From the NCBI GenBank assembly GCA_013368445.1, contig JAACJO010000033.1:124001-188000 (forward strand): 64,000 nt of DNA, in the 5' to 3' direction. This stretch comes from Leucocoprinus leucothites (taxonomy: Eukaryota; Basidiomycota; Agaricomycetes; Agaricales; Agaricaceae). The position numbers were made by a program, and so were the translations under genes. This document shows positions 22,001 through 32,404 of this stretch, piece by piece (position 1 is the first letter of the stretch; every line of letters begins with the position of its first letter). The notes under the pieces were generated by a model. The model saw nothing but the letters and a program-made list of their open reading frames with translations. It was not told the origin of the DNA and made no database searches.

Positions 22001-23757
22001 TGGCTTAGTAGGGCGGACCATACACAGCCACTCAGGGTGAATAGGAGCACCTATGACATCATCCCCTTCAGGGCTAGTCATAGAGGGTGCTTTTCGGATA
22101 TGATTCCATAGAGGTTCCTGTAGAAAAAAGATGTTGAAGTCCAGCTTCTTGGACTCAAGAATGGTGTCAACCAGGGCATAAGATTGTCCCACATTTTGTG
22201 AATAGATACAAACAGAAGAAATAGGATTGTTCTTACCAGACATATTTAAACTGCAACTCTGCCACTGGAGTGATTAGAATTAGCATGGACAGCACGTGCA
22301 GTGTATGACTTGGCAGCTTTGTTAGAGTGCCAGGTCCAGTCGAACCTGTTTCTCCAGAAAGGACATTTATTGTCATTAGCATGATGATCACCTCTGCAAT
22401 TGAGGCATTTGAAGTTTTCAAGATGGGGACATGGGATGCCATCAGGAGTGGCGTTGTGAGGGGGGTTTGATTTAGGATTGGCCTTGCAGCACCAGGCCAT
22501 GGGTCGGTGGTTCTCAACACAATGAGGGCCACCACAGACTTGACAGCATGTGCCAAGGGCATAACACACATGAGTGGGGTGACCCCAGTGCCAGCAATTC
22601 CTACACTGTGCTACACCCGGGTGTATACTGGTTGCACGAATAGTGCTGATATGACGACCGAAGTTAATAGTTCGGTTGACCAACGTCTTGGCTTTGGTAC
22701 CATTTTGGAAGTCCCAGATGTTGAACCACACAACAGCCGTGTCTGACTTAGGGGAAGCTTTCATGATGCGAGGGCAAGCGGCAAGGATAACATTTTTGAA
22801 GAGTGATGATTGGCTGAGGGCCTGCTCAACGAAAGCGGGGGAGAGGGGGTTTGAAGAATTGGCTACCCAATACAGGATGCCAACAATTTTTAGGAAGGAT
22901 TTTGATTGTGGAAAACAGGGCTCAATAGGGATGGCATCTCCTAATTGCCAGGCTTTCTTCAGCCAAGACTTAATGGTATCAAGGTCGGTGGGAGTGGCAA
23001 CACCTGAGGTGGCAATGGAAATGCCATTGTATGATTCGTGGACCGATTCAACGTGAAGTTTGGATTGGGCAGCAGTAAGACCGCAGTTACAGAATTCAGC
23101 TGCCTTATTAAAATCCTTGATTTGGTCAGCGATGATGTTTTCCTCGAAAGGGATAAGAACTTGGCAACGAGTTGGCCCATGCATTGTCATTTTGGGTTTA
23201 GTGTGTAGGGCACTAGTGGTTGAAGGTTCAGGCGCTTGAGGTTGGGCGCTCCCAAAACCTGCCTTGTACATGGCAAGGACTTTGTCATACAATAGCTCAG
23301 GGAAGGCGAGTATCATTTCTCACATCTTGACCCTGTCAATATTGGGGGAATTAGAAGAGGAAGCCATTGGCTGTGCACCCCATCAGGCAGCATCAGCGAA
23401 CGATACATTCTTCTTATTGAAATGTTCTGTAAGGGGTTTGGTGGATGCCTTACAGTCAGGAGGGGGAATGGGGGGTGGCATATCAGAGGTGCCCTTGGGG
23501 TTAGGTTTTGATGGCTGACCCTGGCCATCAGAAGAAGGGTGCCCAACTGAGCGCTTGAAGTTTCCATTCCTGTTCCTTGGAGTCACGTGATTGGAAGGTG
23601 GGGGAGGGGCCCGGGAGACGTGAATAGGACCGGCAGGTTTAGAAGATGCAATGTCATTCCTTGCCTTTTGGGAGCCTGACACAGACGAAACGTCATGTGC
23701 CTTACCAGAAGACAAAACATCATTCTGGGGGAGATGAATGGTGCCCTCAATGGGAGG

Positions 23758-24750
23758 CCACCATGACTCGCCCAGATATCGCTTATGCAGTCTCCTACCT
23801 TGGGAGATTCAACCACAACTCTCATCCTGAGCACTGGGCTGCTGTGAAGCATCTCCTGCGCTATCTGAAGGGCACAAGCAATTACAAGCTTGTTTACAAG
23901 GGCTGTGAAGCTGAGGAGCTCTTTCTGACCTACACAGATGCTTCCCATGGTGGTTGTAAGCAAACCAGTCACTCTACAGGTGGATATGTGACTCTGGTGT
24001 GTGGTGGAGCTGTGGGATGGTCCTCCAAGTGTCAGCTCTTTGTTACTCTCTCTTCTACAGAGGCTGAGTATGTGGCTGCAGTTGAGGCTGGCAAGGAGAT
24101 CATGTGGATGAGGAACATCCTGATGGAGTTTGGCTATTCCCCTTCCTATGCTTCTACTCTCCTGATAGACAACAAGTCTGGGATTGATGTTTCCAAGAAT
24201 CCTGAGCATCATGGTCGCATGAAGCACCTGGATCTGCAGTTCTACTGGCTCCAGGATGCTGTACAGTCCACTTTCATTGCTCCAGAGTACATCCCCACCA
24301 GCCAGAATGTGGCAGACTTGTTGACCAAGGCTGTTCAGCCCAAGATGGTGGAGTTTGCAGTTCCCATGCTAGGATTGACTTGCTAGAGAGTATAGGTGTC
24401 GATTTTGGTGTTTCCGACAACTTGTTGACTTGTCAGATCAAGGGGGTGTGTCAGATGTGCTCTGGACAGTCTACAAGTATTTGTGATTGATTTGTTGATG
24501 TGTGAACTTAGAGTTGATGCAGAGGTTGCTTAGTCAGTTGTAGATCACCTGACTGGATGTTCAACTCTCCTGTGGATGCTTTCTTGACTCTCAGTCATTT
24601 ACAGTTGTCCACAGGTGAGTACAAGTCTCTATCTTGTTAATACAGTCATTTACAGTTGTCCACAGATTCCTGTGTGAGTTGTGAGCTGTCTGGGCAATTT
24701 CTCTGGTTTCTAGGACCTCCTACACGTCCCCTGTGCATCACCTTCTAACA
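23758..24750 (+). mobile_element. Copia fragment Cop4: RNase H end and 3' LTR
   Basis: It starts abruptly in pol ([17 protein letters not shown]) against D2 and encodes a clean RNase H segment to TAG at 24384-24386 ([33 protein letters not shown]). The purine tract AAGGGGGTG is at 24440-24448. LTR1 follows at 24449-24750, starting TGTCAGATGTGCTCTGG and ending CACCTTCTAACA, 302 bp. The right flank GATTT begins older LINE-D sequence (D7). Confidence 0.9.
24449..24750 (+). repeat. LTR1 of Cop4 (302 bp)
   Basis: It has the same length and ends as the Cop3 LTRs and the solo copy at 26876-27177. Inside, the phrase TGTGGACAACTGTAAATGACT (or its reverse) occurs twice, about 45 bp apart. Confidence 0.9.
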
Positions 24751-24867
24751 GATTTCTGGCAATTGTTGGTGGCTTTGTGTTGCAAGAAGTTGAGAGTGGC
24801 ACCCATATGGGGAGGGGCATGGATGCATGTAGTAGTGACGTCATTATGGACTTTGAGGTGAGGTTTC
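24751..24867 (-). mobile_element. LINE-D remnant D7, left part (host of D4)
   Basis: A minus-strand LINE-D fragment encoding KPHLKVHNDVT...HMGATL...NNCQK. Its continuation is at 32405-32713 on the plus strand. The two pieces become contiguous once the 25.8-39.0 kb inversion is undone; the shared GAGGTGAGGTTTCC is the D4 target duplication. Confidence 0.8.
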
Positions 24868-25608
24868 CATCCTCCTTTCCCTCTTACCACCATCATCGAT
24901 TTCTTTGATGGTGTCTACATACATTCTGACTATGAATTATACCACTATGACTGCACCATCGCACTGGGTGGACCTTAAGGGTACTCCTCCGCCATCTTCG
25001 GACCCAATCAACATCGTTGACACTGAAACACATGTCTCAACCTACAAGCATGATTGCTCTAACTCACCTGCATTCTCTATCAAATCGAAGAGACACTCCA
25101 TATATGACGATGCCAAGTCTGCCGCTTCATTGAGGGCTGGCTCTGACGAGGAAGGAAGCAGTGAGAGTGAATCTGACTCATCTGAATCCTCAACCCCTCC
25201 TTCTCCTACACTCGCTCCCACTGCACTCTCCCGTGCAGCATCATATTCTTCCATTAGGACTCCCCCTCCTCCCTCGTCACATACTAAGCGAGCTCGAACT
25301 CATGATGTTCGTTGAGGACTGGACACCACTCCCAAGGCCATCTCAAGAACTGCATCAATGAGCGCATATGATGGCTTCAAGTCGCCTATTCCTTTCCGCC
25401 CATTTGGAGAGGGATTTATAGGTGAGCTTCAACCACCGGATCCTCTTAACTTGGACTCTTGCGGGGATGTGTGGGGTGACTGAGAGGATGGGGTATTCAA
25501 CAATGGGGTACCTACCAATTGGTTCTTTGGACCCCCACCCACCTCAAGGCTGCCTCATGCAATCCATGGATCCACTGAGTCAGCAAATGCTGTGCCAACC
25601 GGCACTCC
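24868..25608 (+). mobile_element. LINE-D copy D4, 5' piece with ORF1 start
   Basis: It begins CATCCTCCTTTCCCTCTTACC, the natural LINE-D 5' end also seen at 55634. ORF1 starts at ATG 24908 (MVSTYILTMNY). The encoded N-terminus has an acidic Ser-rich tract (SDEEGSSESESDSSESS) and a basic HTKRAR motif. Its frame stops at 25313-25315 (R-to-TGA in CGTTGAGGA) but homology continues to 25608. It is cut by LTR2-3 in CCGGCACTCC. The rest of the same element is at 32714-38972. Confidence 0.88.
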
Positions 25609-25834
25609 TGTTAGATTATGACCAGCTTCAGCCTCACCCCCTTTGTCTAAATGGGGATAGTTGTAGTCACATGACCATACTGCGCACAGACCATGTAGCT
25701 AGGTATATAAGGAGGGCCTCAGCCTCCCAATTGATTATCTTCTTCCCCACTTTTGTGTGTGTGTCAGTGTCAGTGTCTGAGCTTTCCTCTACTCTCTTAT
25801 CATCCTCTACTCTCTATCATTTTACATTCTAACA
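25609..25834 (+). repeat. LTR2 copy 3 at the left inversion breakpoint
   Basis: 226 bp, with left flank ACTCC (25604-25608) and right flank ATAAA from a family B tail. The matching duplication partner of ACTCC is next to LTR2-4 (38968-38972, reverse strand), not here. This marks the element as one end of an inversion. Confidence 0.92.
25704..25710 (+). promoter_or_regulatory. TATA box inside LTR2
   Basis: TATATAA sits near the middle of the 226-bp LTR, in GTAGCTAGGTATATAAGGAGGG, and is conserved in all four copies. It probably drove transcription of the lost LTR2 element, starting within the CT-rich stretch that follows. Confidence 0.55.
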
Positions 25835-25864
25835 ATAAATTGGCGACCCCTTCAGGGCCGCACT

Positions 25865-25902
<38 letters not shown>
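25835..25902 (+). mobile_element. Family B 3' tail fragment (B5)
   Basis: It reads ATAAATTGGCGACCCC...GGGCCGCACTTGATTT followed by A32, which is the end of family B as in B4. Only 36 bp of element plus the tail remain to the right of LTR2-3. Confidence 0.85.
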
Positions 25903-25907
<5 letters not shown>

Positions 25908-26133
25908 CCATCGTGCAGGTTGGCTGGGTGGAGGTGGAGGGCCTGGGGGCCTCTTTGATTGTATCGAGCTTGTCATTGCCGGATGTGATGTTGGAGTCGA
26001 GGTCCATGTTCACAATTTTGCAAGCAACAGCTTTAGATTTGTGTCTACCCATGTTAGCTAGAGTAGAATTGGTGTATACTAGATGTCTAACTGTACACCA
26101 ACTAAGAGATGGTGGTGGTAAGAGGTCAAGGAG
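25903..26133 (-). mobile_element. ORF1-only family C, 5' fragment C4
   Basis: It holds the leader and the ORF1 start (ATG at 26050-26052) through the STQPTCTMADF codons. The leader lacks its first six or so bases (the plus strand reads AAGGAG then CATTGTC). The 3' side ends at the B5 poly-A. It lies against gypsy-2 gag. Confidence 0.8.
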
Positions 26134-26774
26134 CATTGTCAGAGGAAGAGGCTCATTGTTGGAGGAGTGGAAAGGGTCTTCAGGATCATTATCATTGGGG
26201 TCACCAGGACTACCAGGAGAGCCATTATAGACAGGTTCATCATCTTCATCATTGTTGTCATGGCCCATAGATTGATTATCAGTATAGTCTGGACTATCTG
26301 AGTCACCCGGTTCTGAGGGCTTGGATGGATCTCCGTCAGATAGTGGACTGCCAGGTGGGGCAGGAGTTCTGGGAGGATGGATATTTCGAAAATGATGAAA
26401 AGGTGGTTGAGGAGAGCTAGCAGATCAAGGAGTTTCTGGGAGATTAGGATTAAGATGACGTGAATGATGAGCACAGATACTGATACAAGAATTATCATCA
26501 GTCAGATGAGAAGAGCTTGGGACAGGAGGAGGAGTGTGAGAGTGTTTCTGCTCTGGTTATGCAATGGTGGAGGTCTTGCCCTTGATAGTACAGGTGTTGA
26601 CCATGATGAAAGAAGTGCGAGTGTGACAATAGAATCTGAGTCTGATAATACTGTTAAGCACACAAACACTATGGGTGGAGAGCTGACATCTAGGACCAGA
26701 TAGACAGAGGTGAGACAGAGGTAAGGTAGGAGCCAGTTGTCGGACGCGGGAGCAGGTTGTGGCCTCAACTTATG
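26134..26774 (-). pseudogene. Gypsy-like element 2: gag N-terminal remnant
   Basis: On the minus strand one frame encodes a Pro/Asp/Asn-rich protein (for example PPGSPLSDGDPSKPSEPGD, SPDYTDNQSM, NNDEDDEPVYNGSPGSPG). This is the kind of low-complexity Gag N-terminus seen in fungal gypsy elements. A TGA interrupts it near 26,428. It is cut on its 3' side by C4. No pol is present. The family call is by composition and by its place downstream of an LTR-like sequence. Confidence 0.45.
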
Positions 26775-27521
26775 TGTTGTGCCAACTACTGACCCTTGAT
26801 CTAGATTTCAGACAAGATAAAAGAGTAGAAGACAAACAGAGAGTAGAGGAAAGTAGTGTATCACTAAGTTGATTATGTTAGAAGGTGACGAACAGGGGAT
26901 GTGTAGGAGGTCCTAGAAACCAGAGAAATTGCCCAGGAAGCTCACAACTCACACAGGAATCTGTGGACAACTGTAAATGACTATATTAACAAGATAGAGA
27001 CTTGTACTCACCTGTGGACAACTGTAAATGACTGAGAGTCAAGAAAGCATCCACAGGAGAGTTGAACATCCAGTCAGGTGATCTACAACTGACTAAGCAA
27101 CCTCTGCATCAACTCTAAGTTCACACATCAACAAATCCATCACAAATACTTGTGGACTGTCCAGAGTACATCTGACAGATTATCAGACTGAGGAATCCAA
27201 GTACAAAGTCGTGCTACTTATATACGATGTGGAATATAGGATCAGATAAGGAAAACAAGCAAAGTAGTAAATGGAGAAATAATCAAAGTGGAGTCTGCAA
27301 ATTTTACAAGGCTAGAAGATATAAAATTTACTATTAAATGGTTGTCAGAAAATTTTGATAAGGCAGTATGAATTAATAAGATGGAAGATGTCAGAATAAG
27401 TCTGAAGGTGAAAGACCGATAAAAACCAATGTAACCAAAATGTGAAAGTGGATAGGAGTTTATGAAAATATTACCAAGTCTGAACCATGAGCCAGTATTG
27501 AGGATTGGCTTGTGACAGACA
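26775..27521 (-). repeat. Probable LTR of gypsy-like element 2, split by a solo LTR1
   Basis: On the minus strand it starts TGTCTGTCACAAGCC, exactly where LINE-D D5 is interrupted (27521/27522). It has a TATATAAG box near 27,220 and ends GGCACAACA before the gag leader. Removing LTR1 and one GATTA leaves about 440 bp. There is no second copy in the window, so the LTR boundaries are inferred from TG...CA ends and context. Confidence 0.45.
26876..27177 (-). repeat. Solo LTR1 (302 bp) with GATTA duplication
   Basis: It begins TGTTAGAAGGTGACG and ends CATCTGACA. Direct repeats GATTA are at 26871-26875 and 27178-27182. It is a clean solo LTR of the Cop family inside the gypsy-2 LTR. Confidence 0.93.
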
Positions 27522-28056
27522 CTGATGATTTTGAGAAATAATTTGGATTGCAGAAGACGGAGCTCAATGGGAATAGTGTCTCCAAGTTGCCAGGCTTTTT
27601 TTAACCAGGATTTAATGGTGTCTAGGTCATTAGGTGTGGTAATGCCCAAAGTGGCAATGGATATACCATTGTATGATTCACAGATAGAATTGATGTGAAG
27701 TTTGGATTGGGTGGTAGTAAGGCCATGATTGCAGAATTTAGCTGCTTTGTTGAAGTCTTTGATTTGGTCTGTGATGATATTTCCTTCAAAAAGAATGAGA
27801 ACTTGGTGACAGGTAGGACTGTGCATTGTCATTTTCAGTTTAGCGTGTTGAGCACTTGAAAATAAAGGTTCGGGTGCTTGAGGCTGAGCACTACTGAAGC
27901 CTGCCTTGTATATAGCAAGGACTTTGTCATAAGAAAGTTCAGGGAAGGCAAGTATCATTTCTCACATCTTGACCCCATCAATAGAGGGAGAGGAGGAAGA
28001 TGGAGTCAAAGGCTGGACACCCCATCAGGTGGCATCAGCGAATGACATATTCTTCT
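27522..28056 (-). mobile_element. LINE-D ORF1 fragment D5, downstream part
   Basis: It encodes ILAFPELSYDKVLAIYKAGF, QVLILFEGNIITDQIKDFNKAAKFC and DLDTIKSWLKKAWQLGD, then breaks at LKII against the gypsy-2 LTR. On its other side it is interrupted by the family B compound (28057-31987) and resumes at 31988. AATGACATATTCTTCTT is duplicated at 28041-28057 and 31989-32005. Confidence 0.85.
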
Positions 28057-28386
28057 TTTTTTTTTTTTTTAAAAAAAAATCAGTGAACCCCAAAGGGGTC
28101 CAAATATATAATGCAGTGCACGATAGCAGTCCACGCCTGACTATCTACTACAGGGAACCAATACCACTACTGACTACGCAAGAGTAAACAACCAGGAATA
28201 TATAATAGTTCTGTCCGAGACAATACGCAAAACAACAACAGAAGGGGACTAGGCATGTGACAAAATACAAAGAGTGAAACATATACCAATATCACTGCAT
28301 CTGATGGCAGGCCTTGTGGTTGGTGGGAGCCCATTCGGCAACTGGCGATGGATGGGGGATGATGCGTTGACACTAGGGAGCTCCCC

Positions 28387-30353
28387 CTAGGCCCGGGGCC
28401 GACCAGCAGAACCAGAATGACTTTGCAGCCAATCCTGATCAAACCGGTGGCACCAGAACATGCACTTGCGGTCAGTAGTGGCATGTTCCTTGCCACAATT
28501 GATGCACTTGATATGGAGACAGGGTTCCCCGGTGGGTGTGGGCTGGATGGGGGGGTTTGCCTTTGGCGATCCCTTACAGCAGGAGGAGGTGGTGTGGTGA
28601 TTCTCGGACCGATGTGGCCCACCGCATTGTGAGCACCTGAGTGCACGGTTGCGACAGGTGGTGGTAGTGTGGCCCCAGCACCAGCATCATTGACACTGGG
28701 GGGTCCCAGGGTGAGCGCGTGCAGCCTTGATCATAGACTGGACACCGTTGAAGTTGAGGTATTTGCCGACCAGGTGCTTGGCGTTAGTGCCGGACTGAGA
28801 ATCCCAAAGGTCAACCCAAACGGTGGCGGTGTCGGCTTTGGCGGAGTTGCGCATGATGTGCACAGAGGATACATTAGTGAATGTCTCCTTGAAGGGAGAC
28901 AGACGCATACGGTCGGTAACGTGTTGCGGAGTGGTGCAGATGCCACTCGTGTAATAAGGGACGTCCAGGATCTTAAGGTAAGACCTGGACCTGGGGCACT
29001 TGGTCTTCAGCTCAAACGGGGCGGTGAAGGCTGAAGAGAGGGAGGATTCGATCACTGATGCATCAGCATCAGTGGCAATGGAATTGGTGTACAACAAGAT
29101 AGTGTGGTATGCCCGAGCGATGTTCTCGACACGAAGTGAACTCTTCGCACGAGTGAGGGAGTCATTGAGAAGGCGCATGGCCTTGTGGTGGAGGTAAGTG
29201 ATATCACTGGAATTACCAGTGAAATCAAGGAAGAGTTGGCATTGGGTGGGGCCCAACGTGGTCATGCAGGGCTTCTTCGCAGAAGGCGCATCAGCGAGGG
29301 CAGCCTGATGCATTGCGGTGACGCAATCGGGCTCGAGGGTGGGGTGGGACTGGGCTAGCTTGATAAGCACTGCCACAGATGCTGGGGTATGGGCTACCTC
29401 AGCAAATGACTTCTTAGCCGCTGAGGGTGGGATGAGCGCTCGCCGGGCTTGGCCATCAAACCTAACCTTAGGAGCGGGGGGTGCCTGAATGGGCACTTTG
29501 CCACTAGTGCAGGCCTTTGCAGGCGCCAGCTTGGGTGGTAGGGAGGGGTGGGCCGGCAATCCGGGGGTGGTAAGGTGGGCGCCTTGGGGGAACCCATGTT
29601 GATGTCATGTGGACCTGCTGAGTCAGCGGATCCATGGGTCGCCTCATGGACGATGCATGTTGCTTTAGGGGAGGCTTCGGCCAAGAACCTATGACCGAAG
29701 TCCCCCAGAAAATCTCCATACGTCTCCCAGCCAGCGGCATTGAGAGAGTTAGAGGTGATCAGCATGCTGCTCATATTCAGCTCGCTGGCTACAGCATACG
29801 AGGCCTTGGCTAGACAGGTAACCATGGACCATGCGTCTTGCTCCGCGATGTCAGCAGAGTCATCAATGGTATCCAACCACTTGGAGAAGGATATGAGGTT
29901 GTTGAGGGCGCGCTTTGGGGTAAGCTCCTTCTTCTTCTTTCCCTTGGAGGAGGTCACTGATTCGGGCATGCCGGGGGGAGCGTCGACAGGGTAGAAGGTG
30001 GTTCCACCGGCTGTGAAGGGTTTGAGTGGCGATGGAACGTCAGCCACTGGAGGAGCAACTGACAGTGATGGAACATCAGCCACTGGAGGAGCAACCGACA
30101 GTGATGGAACATCAGCCACTGGAGGAGCAACCAACAGTGACGGAACATCAGCGGTCAGTTGGGAGGGGCCAGGCAACAGAACGTCAGCCTGGGGGGAGCC
30201 AAAGAACCCACGCATGTTGAGTGGGTTGTTGTAGGGGTCAAGGTGGTCATCTTCGGCCATCTCGGCGATGTTGAGCTCGTTGTCAGAGACGGCGGACTCG
30301 GATTCGAACGCGGCAAACTGGTTGGCAGTAGCTTTAGACTTGCGCCTACCCAT
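28387..30353 (-). pseudogene. B2 ORF1: zinc-knuckle protein with frameshift and stop
   Basis: The start MGRRKSKATANQ is at 30351-30353. The stop TAG 28387-28389 aligns with B1 and B4. The first 260 or so codons are open, then a deletion near 29,555 (in the Pro-rich linker) shifts frame. The second frame stops at TGA 28687-28689, where intact copies have CGA before the knuckle Cys-Trp. The N-terminal part has three tandem copies of a 12-codon ADVPSLSVAPPV unit. Confidence 0.85.
30031..30138 (-). repeat. 36-bp x 3 tandem repeat in B2 ORF1
   Basis: Units at 30031, 30067 and 30103 differ by one to two bases each and encode ADVPSLSVAPPV in frame. B3 and B4 have a single such unit, so copy number varies within the family. 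Confidence 0.9.
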
Positions 30354-30435
30354 ATTACTGTAGATAGATGATGTAAGAATGCCTCAGAACAAACACCAAC
30401 TTTTGATGGTGGTGGTAAGAGGACAAGGAGGGATG

Positions 30436-30648
30436 TGTGTATAACATCTTGTTCAATAGTCTCTATTGAGTCTTTTCTATGTTGCTGGACTAATTGTGTA
30501 TAGTCTCTATCTTAAGTGGTCAAAGACTGCTTCGTGTACCCCAGCTTGCTGTAGTGTACCATCTGTTTGTAATATTTAGTTGAAAGCAGACTGCGATCGA
30601 GCACCACTATATAAATTCTTTGATAAAAAAAAAAAAAAAAAAAAAAAA
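30436..30648 (+). mobile_element. LINE-D 3' UTR fragment D6 with poly-A
   Basis: It starts in the sequence around the ORF2 stop (TGTGTATAACATCTTG, compare TGTGTATGACACCTTG) and runs to TTTGAT-A24. It carries the shared GCAGACTGCGATCGAGCACC motif. It is antisense between B2 and B3. The right flank continues B3 ORF1 (GAGGGAGGACTC); the left flank is the B2 5' end, so it is not a simple insertion. Confidence 0.85.
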
Positions 30649-31987
30649 GAGGGAGGACTCAATCACTAATGCATCAGCATCAGTGGCGACGGAATTGGTA
30701 TACAATGAGATGGTGTCGTACACCCGGGCAATGTTCTCGATGCGGAGCAGACTCTTTGTGTGAGTGAGTGAATCATTGAGAAGGTGCATGGCCTTGTGAT
30801 GAAGATAAGTGATTTCACTGGAATCACCAGTGAAATTGAGGAAGAGTTGACGCTGGGTGGGGCCCAACATGGTCATGTGGGGCTTCTTCGCAGAAGGCAC
30901 ATCAGCAAGGGCGGCCTGATGCATTGCAGCAATGTGGTCAGGCTTGAGGGTGGGGTGGCACTGGACTAGCTTGATAAGTGCTGCCACAGACACTGGGGTA
31001 CGGGCAACCTCAGCGAATGACTTCTTAGCCACTGAGGGGGGGATGGGTGCTCGCCGGGCTTGGCTATCAGACCTAACCTTAGGAGCAGGGGGCACTTGAA
31101 TAGGCACTTTGCCACTAGCATGGGCCTTTGCAGGCACCAGCTTGGGTGGTAAGGAGGGACGGGCTGGGGCGGGCCAATGATCTGGGGGTGGTAGGGTAGG
31201 CACCTTAGGGGAACCTATGTCAATGTCATGTGGACCCGCTGAGTCAGCGGATCCATGGGTCACCTCATGGATGATGCACATTGCTTTAGGGCCAGTCTTG
31301 GGCAGTCCACACTTGCACCCAAGGTCATACATTACATCCCCAAAATCGATCAGCCCATGAGAGCTGAGCGAGTGCGAGGTGAGGGGGGCACCATCAAGTT
31401 CGAGGTTGTCGACGATGATGATGGCTGCCTTGGCAAGGCATGTGATGGCCACGGAAGCATCTTCCTCTGTGATAGAGGAGTGGGAGTCAGAACCGTCCTC
31501 TAACCACTTGAGGAAGGTCCGGAGGTTGGTGAGAGTGCACTTCGGGGTGAGCTCCTTCTTCTTTCCCTTAGAGGAGGTCACTGACTCGGGCATGGCAGGG
31601 GGAGTGTCAACAGGGTAGAAGGTGGTTCCACCAGCTGTGAAGGGCTTGAGTGGCGATGGAACATCAGCCACTGGAGGAGCAACCGACAGCGACGGAAGGT
31701 CAGCAGTCAGTTGGGAGGGGCCAGGCGACGGAATGTCAGCCTGGGGGGAGCTGAAGAACCCACGCACATTGAGTGGGTTGTCGTAGGGGTTGAGGTGGTT
31801 GTCTTCAGCCATCTCGGCAATGTTGAGCTCGTCATCAGAGATGGCGGACTCGGATTTGAATGCAGCAAACTGGTTGGCAGTAGCTTTAGACTTGTGCCTA
31901 CCCATATTACTGTAGATAGACGATGTAAGGATGCCTCAGAACAAACATCAACTTTTGATGGTGGTGGTAAGAGGACAAGGAGGGATG
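30649..31987 (-). mobile_element. ORF1-only family B, 5' part, copy B3
   Basis: It runs from the 5' leader at 31987 to ORF1 codons VIESSL at 30649, where D6 cuts it. The frame from the ATG at 31903-31905 (MGRHKSKATANQ) stays open for about 417 codons, through the TFYPVDTPP segment, linker and LHHKAMHLLND, before truncation. Its 5' flank TAATGACATATTCTTCTT pairs with the 3' flank of B2 at 28041-28057. Confidence 0.85.
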
Positions 31988-32187
31988 TAATGACATATTC
32001 TTCTTGTTAAAATGTTCCATAAGGGGTTTGGTGGATGCCTTATGATCAGGAGGGGGAATAGGGGGTGGCATTTCAGAAGTGCCCTTAGGGTTAGGTTTTG
32101 ATGGCTGAGCCTGGCCATTGGAAGAAGGGCGGCCAACTGAGCACTTGAAGTTTCCATTCCCATTCCTTGGGGTCATATGATAGGAGG
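31988..32187 (-). mobile_element. LINE-D ORF1 fragment D5, upstream part
   Basis: It encodes MTPRNGNGNFKCSVGRPSSNGQ...KPLMEHFNKKN and joins 28056 once the B compound is removed. On the right it stops at LTR3 (32188). Confidence 0.8.
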
Positions 32188-32404
32188 TGTTAGAATCCAG
32201 GCAGTGGTTGACTGAATATCAGTCCTAGCAGTTCAGGAATGGGACCAGAGTGCCTATGGACACTGGTAAATAACTGAGAGTCAACACTGTGTCCACAGGC
32301 AAGATCAACATACATCATATGACCACTAACTAATCAAGTCTGTCTACATCATCAACTCTATATCTAATCACATCATCTAAGGACTGTCTGGAGCATCTCT
32401 AACA
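32188..32404 (-). repeat. LTR3, a divergent LTR1-like solo LTR (217 bp)
   Basis: It begins TGTTAGAATCCAGGC and ends GAGCATCTCTAACA. Internal phrases TGGACACTGGTAAATAACTGAGAGTCAA and GGACTGTCTGGAGCATCT parallel LTR1, so it is a related family. The flanks GGAGG and CATTT do not match and are LINE-D in opposite orientations, so recombination is likely here. Confidence 0.7.

Larger units (their letters stand above)
14631..22243 (-). pseudogene. D2 ORF2: EN-RT-RNaseH polyprotein, interrupted
   Basis: The start ATG is 22241-22243 and the stop is at 14631-14633. The endonuclease part (22,243-21,330) has QNVG, FLQEPLWNH, GGNFNCCSPEWD and SDHAPL. The longest open stretch (20,977-19,781; 398 codons) covers RT: GPDHISWKHLKS, FDITQFFPSLNHEIL, QGSALSPILS and FVDDG (20,182-20,196 region). 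RNase H (VTDASVPLVG) follows at about 19,200-19,250. The tail continues beyond D3 and A1 with the C-terminal knuckle region. Stops and frameshifts, plus two insertions, inactivate it. It acts in the family by nicking target DNA and priming reverse transcription there. Confidence 0.85.
14425..23757 (-). mobile_element. LINE-D copy D2, nearly complete, holding A1 and D3
   Basis: Its 3' end (T-run/A-run then ATCAATGAATTTATATAGCAG) abuts Cop2 at 14424. The body continues at 17293-17668 and 19010-23757 after removing A1 (15004-17292) and D3 (17669-19009). It ends inside ORF1 at 23757, where plus-strand Cop4 begins. The two outer flanks are different parts of copia in opposite orientation, so no target duplication is seen. 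About 5.7 kb of LINE-D sequence remains. Confidence 0.88.
28057..30435 (-). mobile_element. ORF1-only family B, copy B2
   Basis: Complete from the 3' T-run (28057) to the 5' leader at 30435 (CATCCCTCCTTGTCC on the minus strand). The 3' UTR carries the GGACCCCTTTGGGGTTC-like hairpin at 28084-28100. The left flank is D5. The right flank is a LINE-D 3' UTR (D6), not D5, so B2 has no duplication of its own. Confidence 0.85.

Noticed and set aside
30031..30138. CRISPR-like array
   Set aside because: The units are directly adjacent coding repeats without spacers.
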